The position numbers were made by a program, and so were the translations under genes. DNA of 5,010 nt from Thermoplasmata archaeon (GTDB lineage: Archaea; Thermoplasmatota; Thermoplasmata; Lutacidiplasmatales; UBA184): the NCBI GenBank assembly GCA_030044105.1, contig JASHWL010000176.1:1-5010 (forward strand). The letters are read 5' to 3'. Positions 1 through 5,010 of the stretch are shown here, piece after piece (positions within the stretch are counted from its first letter, which is position 1; each line of letters starts with the position of its first letter). The notes under the pieces are model-generated. The model made no database searches. It saw nothing but the letters and a program-made list of their open reading frames with translations, and was not told the DNA's origin.

Positions 1-161
1 ACGAGCTCCGCGCCGTCGAAGACGAGGCCGCACTCGGAACAGTGGCTCTCTCCGCGGGTGGGGTCCTGGACGCGGTGACCGCTCCCACACATCGGGCAGA
101 GAACGGCGGTGGGCCCCGGTGCCGACCCTTCGGAGGCCTGCGGCGTGACAGACTGTGTCAC
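1..161 (-). CDS. tfb: Transcription initiation factor B (TFB, archaeal TFIIB), N-terminal part, runs off the window
   Basis: TFB recruits RNA polymerase to TBP-bound promoters. Only the first 53 codons are visible. Residues 22-47 form a TFIIB-type zinc ribbon: a CPMCGS knuckle with C22 and C25, then the characteristic D33 and RGE (36-38), then CSECGLV with C41 and C44. The spacing and the D..RGE..C..CGLV pattern separate it from TFS/RPA12 ribbons. The B-reader and cyclin folds would lie beyond the left edge. I chose the GTG at 161-159, which puts a typical short flexible leader (about 21 residues) before the ribbon. An in-frame ATG at 281-279 would add 40 residues, but that stretch uses A/T-ending and rare codons (TTA, ATA, AAA, several CCT) unlike the rest of the window and looks non-coding. 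No strong ribosome binding site is present (only AGGGGT three bases upstream), so a leaderless or nearly leaderless mRNA is possible. The start codon lies in an inverted repeat. Confidence 0.9.
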   Translation of the reverse strand, partial: MTQSVTPQASEGSAPGPTAVLCPMCGSGHRVQDPTRGESHCSECGLVFDGAEL

Positions 162-162
162 G
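144..162. repeat. Perfect 7-bp inverted repeat over the tfb start codon
   Basis: The arms CGTGACA (144-150) and TGTCACG (156-162) are exact reverse complements with a 5-base spacer. In the tfb mRNA the GTG start codon lies in the 5' arm, so the RNA could fold into a 7-bp hairpin hiding the start. As DNA it could equally be an operator for a dimeric regulator. Both functions are inference, and a 7-bp arm can arise by chance in a window this size. Confidence 0.45.
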
Positions 163-184
163 GTACCCCTAGGAGGAACAGGAG

Positions 185-200
185 TAGATATCCCTAATCC
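185..200 (-). promoter_or_regulatory. Possible TATA-like promoter element for tfb
   Basis: On the reverse strand the sequence GGATTAGGGATATCTA is an AT-richer island in a very GC-rich spacer. The ATATC core (187-192) lies about 26-30 bases upstream of the tfb GTG at 161. That is the spacing expected between an archaeal TATA box and a transcription start at or next to the start codon. The match to the archaeal TATA consensus is only moderate, and no clear BRE (purine-rich) element can be asserted. Confidence 0.3.
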
Positions 201-209
201 CCTGGACGG

Positions 210-247
210 GCCGCCCCCCTCTTCGAAGGCTCCGAGGCCCGGGCGGC
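210..247. repeat. Imperfect inverted repeat in the divergent tfb / membrane-protein spacer
   Basis: GCCGCCC (210-216) pairs perfectly with GGGCGGC (241-247). Inside it CCTC (218-221) pairs with GAGG (234-237), leaving a small internal loop. The 8-bp palindrome CTTCGAAG lies at 221-228. The structure falls between the two divergent genes, which span 162-301. It could be a regulator-binding site or an RNA fold, but G/C-only arms are frequent by chance in such DNA. Confidence 0.3.
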
Positions 248-301
248 GTTTCCGTCCGTACGAGCCAAGCCTTTTCCTCATTACGGGTCTTTGCTCGTTT
301 C

Positions 302-973
302 GTGCGCAGAGGGCTCGCCTTCGTGGGAGTCGCCGTGGCCCTCGTCGGCGTCGCGGTGCTGCTGGTCGCGTTCGGGGTCTCGTCGCAGACGACCGGGAGC
401 ATCGTGGAGGGCGTGGGCTCCCCCACGATCCTCCCGAACGACAACTACACGCACGTGATCGCCGTCTCTCCGCAGCGCTCGGCCGACGTGGAGTACGCCT
501 GGTCGGCCTCGAAGTCCGTCCGCGTGTACCTGTACCAGGCCGCCGGATGCGCCAACAGCACGCCCGGCTACGTCTGCCCGGGACCCGAGCTCAAGTCCTG
601 GTGGACCGACACGGGGATCTACACCTACACCGGCTCGGTCAGCGAGCCGTACCTGCTCATCGTCCAGAACGTCAACAGCACGCCCGTCCTCTACAACGGG
701 ACGCTCGTGGAGTCGTATCCCGCGATGAGCTCGTTCGGCACCGGCTGGGAACTGTTCGTGATCCTCGTGGGGTCCGTGATCCTGATCGGCTTCGGCGCGA
801 TCGCGGTGTTCCTCGGGGTCTTCCTGCGGGGCGGAGTCTACGGTCCGCCCCCCGAGCCGGTCGGTCAGCCCGACTCGGCGCTCCTCGGTCGGGGGTCGGA
901 CGATCTCGACGACGACGGCTGGGACGACGCCCCGCCCGGACGGGACGCCGACGACGAGGACGACGAGCCGTAG
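302..973 (+). CDS. Uncharacterised membrane protein with extracytoplasmic domain and acidic C-terminal tail
   Basis: I do not recognise this 223-residue protein as a named family. Residues 1-4 are basic and 5-26 are a hydrophobic helix (signal anchor or signal peptide). Residues 28-147 form a polar domain with alternating short hydrophobic segments, consistent with a beta-sandwich. It includes the segments VEYAWSAS, VRVYLYQA, IYTYTGSV and PYLLIVQN, two cysteines (C83, C92) that could form a disulfide, and four N-glycosylation sequons (N48, N85, N125, N132). Residues 150-175 are a second transmembrane helix followed by R176. Residues 191-223 are a disordered tail very rich in Asp/Glu. The likely topology is domain outside, tail in the cytoplasm. 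The general layout recalls GOLD/emp24-like or PPC-like extracellular beta domains, but that is inference. The GTG at 302 is chosen because the hydrophobic helix follows at once. There is no Shine-Dalgarno sequence. The gene is divergent from tfb and convergent with infB (14-bp gap). Codon use matches its neighbours. Confidence 0.8.
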   Translation: MRRGLAFVGVAVALVGVAVLLVAFGVSSQTTGSIVEGVGSPTILPNDNYTHVIAVSPQRSADVEYAWSASKSVRVYLYQAAGCANSTPGYVCPGPELKSWWTDTGIYTYTGSVSEPYLLIVQNVNSTPVLYNGTLVESYPAMSSFGTGWELFVILVGSVILIGFGAIAVFLGVFLRGGVYGPPPEPVGQPDSALLGRGSDDLDDDGWDDAPPGRDADDEDDEP

Positions 974-987
974 GGTCGCGCGCCCTG

Positions 988-2748
988 CTACTGGCCCCAG
1001 AACGGGTGGGTCGGCCGGTGGATCCGGGCGACCTCCTCCAGGATCTCGGTCTCGCGCGGCGTGAGCTCCTGCTGCCGTAGCGAGCGCGCGACCGACTCCG
1101 GGATCGCGACCAGGAGCTGGTCGCCCTCCTTCAGGTTGCGGCCGACGACGCCCCCGTCGATGGACGCGGCGAGCTCCGCGTTCTCCTCCGCCTCGGGCAC
1201 GGACTCCCCGTCCTTCTGGAGGCCTTTGAGGACGCCGACCTCGGTCCCGTCCGTCCGCATCAGCCGGACGCCGGGACGGAGCGTGCCGCCCAGCACCTTC
1301 ACGCCGACGATCGCCGGCTTCGACATGCGGAACACGAACCCCGGCAGCACCTCGATCTTGGCGGGGTGGGCCAGCTCGAGCCGCCGCTGCGCGCGGAGCG
1401 CCCGCTGGCGCTCGTCGCGCCAGTGCTCGTACTCCTCGATCAGGCGGTACATCACGTCCGAGCGGAAGACGCGGACCTCGGTCGCCTCGCCCTCGGGCAT
1501 CGCGTCCGGGAGGACGGGAACGTTGAACGCCAGGACCGCGCGATGGGTCGGGTCCTTCACGTCCGCGACGCGCATCACGGTCGGCCGCGCGACCGGCCCG
1601 ACGCTCGCCTCGTGGACCGGGATGCGGTGCTCGCGGCACTCGAAGGCGAGCGCCTCGAGGCCGCCGAGCGCGTCCGCGCACAGCGCGACGCCGCTCTCCG
1701 CGACGTCTGCGACCGGGGTGGATTCCTGGGCGAGCTCCGTACGGGCCGCCGCCTCCTCCTCCGGGGTCGTCACCACCTTGAGGAGCCCGCCGGGCATCGC
1801 GTCCTCGATCCCCGGCGCCGCGAGGTAGACGCCCGCCGCCGCCTCCACCTCGTCGAGCGAGCGGAGCTTGACCTGCTTCGACGCCGTTCCGGGCTTGAGC
1901 GCGACGGGCCGGTAGATGCCCCGCACCCGGGAGGCGAACGGCTCCGACCGGCCCGTGGCGACGATCGCGTCGCCGACGCGGAGGCGGCCCTTGTAGACGA
2001 TCACGTTCCCGACCGGCCCGACGCCCTTCTGGTCGCTCCGCTCGAGGATCGTCGCCTCGCCGCCCTGGGTGACGAGCACGAGCTCCTCCTTCAGGAACCG
2101 CTGCGAGAGACCGACCAGGAGGGCGATCAGCTCGGGGACCCCGACCCCGCTCTTCGCGGACACCGGCACGAGGCCGACGTTCCGGGTGAAGTCGCTCACC
2201 CTGTCGTACCGCTCGGCCGAGAAACCCATCTCGAGCAGGCCCTCCGCTACCGAGTAGAGGCGCTGGTCGAGCGCGCGGACGAACTCGGGCGATCGGGCGA
2301 GGACGTCGGCGAGGGGGATCGGCCCCGCGGGTTTCCGCCATCCGCTCAGGAGGTCGATCTTGGTGAGCGCGACCGCGAATGGCGTCTTCTCGTGGCGCAG
2401 GATCTGGATCGACTCCCGGGTCTGCGGCATGATCCCTTCGCGGACGTCGATGACCAGGATCGCGAGGTCGGCGAGCGCCCCGCCCCGGCGGCGGAGGGTC
2501 TCGAACGAGCGGTGGCCGGGCGTGTCGACGAAGAGGAGGCCCGGCACCGCGAGCTGGTCGATCCTCAGGATCCCTTCGCAGAGGCGGCGGACCGTCGCAC
2601 CGGGGACCTCGATCGCCCCGATGTGCTGCGTGATCCCGCCGGCCTCCTTGGAAGCGCGGACACTTCCGGCGATGCGGTCGAGGAGCGTCGTCTTGCCGTG
2701 GTCGACGTGACCCAGCAGCGACACGATCGGCTCGCGCAGCTCCGCCAC
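988..2748 (-). CDS. infB: Translation initiation factor aIF5B (archaeal IF-2 / eIF5B homologue)
   Basis: This ribosome-dependent GTPase promotes joining of the large ribosomal subunit in archaeal translation initiation. The 586-residue length is normal for aIF5B. The GTPase domain spans about 1-225: G1 is GHVDHGKT (13-20), the switch I region is AGGITQHIG (36-44) with T40, G3 is DTPGH (75-79) with H79, G4 is TKID (129-132) and G5 is SAKSG (197-201). The archaeal/eukaryal insert after G4 is present (GW at 136-137, then MGFSAERYDRVSDF at 174-187). Domain II covers about 226-340, domain III about 345-430, a charged linker helix about 431-460, and domain IV about 461-586, ending in HPFWGQ. The GTG at 2748 places REPIVSLLGHVDHGKT at the usual N-terminal position. 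A weak GAGG (2756-2753) lies four bases upstream. It is the last gene of the block, 24 nt after galT. G4 has Thr instead of the usual Asn (codon ACC at 2364-2362). Confidence 0.97.
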   Translation of the reverse strand: MAELREPIVSLLGHVDHGKTTLLDRIAGSVRASKEAGGITQHIGAIEVPGATVRRLCEGILRIDQLAVPGLLFVDTPGHRSFETLRRRGGALADLAILVIDVREGIMPQTRESIQILRHEKTPFAVALTKIDLLSGWRKPAGPIPLADVLARSPEFVRALDQRLYSVAEGLLEMGFSAERYDRVSDFTRNVGLVPVSAKSGVGVPELIALLVGLSQRFLKEELVLVTQGGEATILERSDQKGVGPVGNVIVYKGRLRVGDAIVATGRSEPFASRVRGIYRPVALKPGTASKQVKLRSLDEVEAAAGVYLAAPGIEDAMPGGLLKVVTTPEEEAAARTELAQESTPVADVAESGVALCADALGGLEALAFECREHRIPVHEASVGPVARPTVMRVADVKDPTHRAVLAFNVPVLPDAMPEGEATEVRVFRSDVMYRLIEEYEHWRDERQRALRAQRRLELAHPAKIEVLPGFVFRMSKPAIVGVKVLGGTLRPGVRLMRTDGTEVGVLKGLQKDGESVPEAEENAELAASIDGGVVGRNLKEGDQLLVAIPESVARSLRQQELTPRETEILEEVARIHRPTHPFWGQ

Positions 2749-2772
2749 GCGGCCTCGACCGGGGGCGGAGAG

Positions 2773-3786
2773 TTATCGTTTTCTCGAATTCCGTCGCCGG
2801 TCCGGGACGAGGGCCGCCCCGATCGCCACCGCGGCGGATTCCGGCGGCACGGGGTTGACGGGCAGCTCGCTACCGAGCTCGAAACCATCCGGTCGGACGA
2901 GCCGCGGGACGACCTCGACATGCCAATGGAACGTCGCCGGGGTGGCCCGGCCCCCGCCGTGGACGAACCAGTTGTACGACAGCCCCGGCTGGACTGCCTC
3001 GAGCGCGCGCAGGCTCGCCGGCAGGAGCTCGGCGAGCGCCGCCACCTCCTCGTCGGTCGCGGCGCCGAACGAGGCCCGGTGCTGCCGGGGGACGAGGCGC
3101 ATCTCGTACGGGTGGGCGGAGCCGTAGGGGGTGCTGAGGGTCAGGACCGGCTCGTCGACGATCACGCGCGAGCCGTGGCGTCGCTCCGACGCGGTGACCT
3201 CCTCCAACAGGCACGGACCGCCCTCCCCGAAGCGACGCTGCTCCTCTTCGAGCCGCGCCGGGACCTGCGGGACGCCCACGATCTGGGCATGCGGGTGCCA
3301 GAGCGTGCCCCCGGACTCCGGGCCCCAGTTCTCGAACAGCAGCACCGACTGCACGTCGGGCACCTGCTCGATCGCGCGGACCCGGTCGCGCAGGAACCGG
3401 AACAGGACGCCGAGACGCTCGGGGGACAGGGCCGGCATGGCCGGCGCATGGGAGGGACTCTCGATCACGACCTCGTGCACGCCGCGCCCGGGACGAAAGT
3501 CGAGACCCCGCGAGCTGCCGCCGCCCGCGGGTCCGCTGCCTCCGAACGTCGGGAACTTGTTCGGGATTGCGCGGATCGTCCAACCGGGAGTGTTCGGCGC
3601 TCCCCCGCCGGGCCGCAGGGCGACGGTCTCAGGCGGCGTGCGGTCCTCGTGCCCCTCGCAGAACGGGCAGTTCGGGTCGGTCTCGGCCCGCGGAGGACGC
3701 CCGGCGTGCTCGTTGGGTCGGGCGCTCCGGCCTTCCGCGATCACGACCCACCGCCCCGTGAACGGGTCGCGGCGGAGCTCCGACAC
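2773..3786 (-). CDS. galT: Galactose-1-phosphate uridylyltransferase
   Basis: GalT transfers UMP between UDP-glucose and galactose-1-phosphate (Leloir pathway) through a uridylyl-histidine intermediate. It acts in the cytoplasm. The 337-residue protein is close to the family length. The N-terminal SELRRDPFTGRWVVIA is typical. A zinc site is formed by C40 and C43 (CPFC), H104 (GVHEVVIESP) and H164. The HIT-family active-site motif HPHAQ (164-168) carries the nucleophile H166 and Q168. The second metal-site motif HWHVEVVPR (287-295) is also intact, with NWFVHGGG (272-279) before it. The GTG at 3786 gives the conserved N-terminus; no Shine-Dalgarno sequence is visible in the 21-nt gap after dinB. 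No galK or galE is visible in the window. In archaea the enzyme may serve UDP-galactose supply for glycans as well as galactose use; this is inference. Close relatives in the HIT superfamily (for example ADP-glucose phosphorylases) share these motifs, so substrate assignment is slightly less sure than the family. Confidence 0.95.
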   Translation of the reverse strand: MSELRRDPFTGRWVVIAEGRSARPNEHAGRPPRAETDPNCPFCEGHEDRTPPETVALRPGGGAPNTPGWTIRAIPNKFPTFGGSGPAGGGSSRGLDFRPGRGVHEVVIESPSHAPAMPALSPERLGVLFRFLRDRVRAIEQVPDVQSVLLFENWGPESGGTLWHPHAQIVGVPQVPARLEEEQRRFGEGGPCLLEEVTASERRHGSRVIVDEPVLTLSTPYGSAHPYEMRLVPRQHRASFGAATDEEVAALAELLPASLRALEAVQPGLSYNWFVHGGGRATPATFHWHVEVVPRLVRPDGFELGSELPVNPVPPESAAVAIGAALVPDRRRNSRKR

Positions 3787-3807
3787 GGTACGCGAAAGGG
3801 ACGCGCC

Positions 3808-4926
3808 CTATTGAATCCGTCCCGCGCTGGGCGAGGTCCCGTCGCCCTCGAACGAGGCGAGCGAGCTCTGGCGCTGTCGCCGCTCGCTCAGTCGGTCCAC
3901 TCGGACGGAGAGCGTGCGCACCGATCGTCCGCGGCCGGCTTGCTCCTCGTCCCACAGCTCGCGGGCGAGGCGGACGGCCGCCGACGCGAGCGCGTCGGCC
4001 CCCTCGTGGGCGGCCCCGAGCGCGCGACCGTGCTGGGATCGGGTGAAGTCCGCCCACCGGAAGGCGACCCCGACGCCGGCGTAGCGCAGCCCCTCCTCCG
4101 CGACGCTGGCGGCGAGGCCCCCGGCCATCTCGCGAACGGCCGGCTCCAGCTCCTCCCAGCGCGCGACGTCCGCCGGGAAGGTCCGGTCGGTCGACCGCGA
4201 TCGGGGACCCCCGCTCTCCTCCACGGGATCGGTGCCCTCGCCCCGGGCCAGTGCGACGAGGTCCCGCCCGAGGCCTCCCAGCGTCGACGCGAGGTCGCTC
4301 GGCTTGCGGGCCGCGAGCTCCCCGATCGTCTGGATCCCCGCGGCGTTCAGCAACGCCTCGGTCTTGGGGCCCACGCCGGGGATCGCCCGCACGGAGAGCG
4401 GGGCGAGGAACGCCGCCTCCTGCCCGGGCTCGACGACGACGATCCCCCCGGGCTTGGCCCGGTCGGTGGCGATCTTCGCGACCGTGCGGGTGGTCGCGAT
4501 CCCGAAGGAGGAGGGAAGCCGCAGCTCGGCGCGGAGCGCGGCCTGGATTTGCACGGCGAGGGCCCGCGCCTCGGCCGGGGTCGCGAGGTCCACCCGGAGC
4601 GCGGCCTCGTCGATGCTGAGCGGCAGGACCTCCGGGGAGAAGCGGCGGAGGACCGCGCGCACCTCCTCGGCGATGCGGCCGTACTTCTCGAAGTCCGGCG
4701 CGATCCACTCAGCCGTCGGGCAGAGCCGGGCGGCCTGCGCCGCGGGCTGCGCGCTGTGGACGCCGAACGCCCGCGCCTCGTAGCTCGCCGAGAGGACCAC
4801 GCCGCGGTTGGGGCCGGCGCGGGGCGGGGGGCCGACGATCACCGGCCGGCCCGCGAGCTCGGGCCGGTCCCGGAGCTCGCACGAGACGTAGTACGCGTCG
4901 AGATCGACGTAGACGGTCCAGCGCAT
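3808..4926 (-). CDS. dinB: Y-family DNA polymerase IV (DinB / Dpo4 type)
   Basis: This translesion polymerase copies damaged DNA with low fidelity. The 372-residue protein has all the landmarks. The first metal-binding motif is VDLDAYYVS with D8, and Y13 occupies the steric-gate position. SASYEARAFGV (46-56) is the finger motif. LSIDEA (103-108) holds the catalytic pair D106 and E107. The thumb follows FGIATTRTVAKIATDRAKP (141-159), with a helix-hairpin-helix IPGVGPKTEALLNAAGI (182-198). The little-finger domain covers about 243-347. Near the C-terminus, QSSLASFE (353-360) fits the Q-x-x-L-x-x-F pattern of a PCNA-interacting peptide, as expected for an archaeal polymerase tethered to the clamp. 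The ATG at 4926 gives the canonical N-terminus, with no Shine-Dalgarno sequence or TATA-like element just upstream. It is the first complete gene of the dinB-galT-infB block and may be co-transcribed with a gene beyond the right edge. It looks fully functional. Confidence 0.96.
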   Translation of the reverse strand: MRWTVYVDLDAYYVSCELRDRPELAGRPVIVGPPPRAGPNRGVVLSASYEARAFGVHSAQPAAQAARLCPTAEWIAPDFEKYGRIAEEVRAVLRRFSPEVLPLSIDEAALRVDLATPAEARALAVQIQAALRAELRLPSSFGIATTRTVAKIATDRAKPGGIVVVEPGQEAAFLAPLSVRAIPGVGPKTEALLNAAGIQTIGELAARKPSDLASTLGGLGRDLVALARGEGTDPVEESGGPRSRSTDRTFPADVARWEELEPAVREMAGGLAASVAEEGLRYAGVGVAFRWADFTRSQHGRALGAAHEGADALASAAVRLARELWDEEQAGRGRSVRTLSVRVDRLSERRQRQSSLASFEGDGTSPSAGRIQ

Positions 4927-4975
4927 CGCGATTCGCGGGCCGCCACGCCGCGCGGGGCTTTCCCGCTGGCGGGCG

Positions 4976-5010
4976 CTAGGCGGATCCGAAGTCGACCGCC
5001 TTCGCGTCCA
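4976..5010 (-). CDS. Possible C-terminal end of an upstream gene, cut by the window edge
   Basis: A reverse-strand frame entering from the right edge reads DAKAVDFGSA and then stops at TAG (4978-4976). Nine of its ten codons end in G or C, as in the neighbouring genes. It would end 49 nt before dinB in the same direction. Ten codons are too few to identify a product or to prove coding. Confidence 0.35.
   Translation of the reverse strand, partial: DAKAVDFGSA

Noticed and set aside
170..186. Strong Shine-Dalgarno-like AGGAGG followed by GGAG on the forward strand
   Set aside because: No start codon follows at a usable distance and no coding frame fits. It is the complement of the tfb upstream region.
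973..985. GGG/CCC hairpin between the convergent stops as a terminator
   Set aside because: The stem is only 3 bp plus a wobble pair, and no T-run follows on either strand.
109..1080. Forward open frame of 323 codons spanning the tfb start and the membrane-protein gene
   Set aside because: It overlaps two better-supported genes, has Arg-rich low-complexity composition and no recognisable motif.
281..2341. Long reverse-strand open frame of 686 codons overlapping infB and the membrane-protein gene
   Set aside because: It is an out-of-frame shadow of infB, dominated by Arg, Gly, Pro and Ala as expected in GC-rich DNA, and it shows no domain.
3629..4708. Reverse-strand 359-codon frame across the dinB-galT junction
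   Set aside because: It is a frame-shifted reading of dinB and galT, both of which have intact family motifs in their own frames.
4962..4973. Short palindrome CCCGC-TG-GCGGG upstream of dinB as terminator or operator
   Set aside because: A two-base loop, a G/C-only stem and no T-tract make it indistinguishable from chance.
4977..5000. GGCGG...CCGCC stem at the right edge as part of a tRNA
   Set aside because: The loop is 12 bases, not the 7 of an anticodon arm, and no D or T arm is visible.

Overview
This is a GC-rich window (clearly well over 60 % G+C, with strong G/C preference at third codon positions) from an archaeal chromosome. The archaeal assignment rests on three visible facts. The reverse strand at the left edge encodes the N-terminus of a TFIIB-type factor (TFB). 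The largest gene is an initiation factor of the aIF5B type (586 residues, GTPase domain at the very N-terminus, no bacterial-type N-terminal extension). The Y-family polymerase ends in a PCNA-interaction-like peptide. High GC, GTG starts and poor Shine-Dalgarno sequences would fit a GC-rich euryarchaeal/Thermoplasmatota-type lineage, but that finer placement is inference.

Layout, left to right. Positions 1-161 (reverse strand, cut by the window edge) hold the start of tfb. Positions 162-301 are the only sizeable intergenic region, a divergent spacer with a TATA-like patch and an imperfect inverted repeat. Positions 302-973 (forward) encode an unrecognised two-helix membrane protein with an outward-facing domain and a very acidic C-terminal tail. 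Its stop lies only 14 bp from the stop of the convergent aIF5B gene. Positions 988-4926 (reverse) carry a compact block read in the order dinB (Y-family DNA polymerase IV), galT (galactose-1-phosphate uridylyltransferase), infB (aIF5B), with gaps of 21 and 24 nt. The right edge (4976-5010) probably holds the last ten codons of another reverse-strand gene, 49 nt upstream of dinB.

The three-gene block joins translesion synthesis, galactose/nucleotide-sugar metabolism and subunit joining in translation initiation. These have no shared pathway, so the arrangement looks like co-transcription of housekeeping genes rather than a functional system. All four complete genes look intact. I see no mobile element, CRISPR array, RNA gene, phage gene or defence system. 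The most interesting leads are a perfect 7-bp inverted repeat over the tfb start codon, the undescribed membrane protein, a non-canonical G4 motif in aIF5B, and the PIP-box-like tail of the polymerase.
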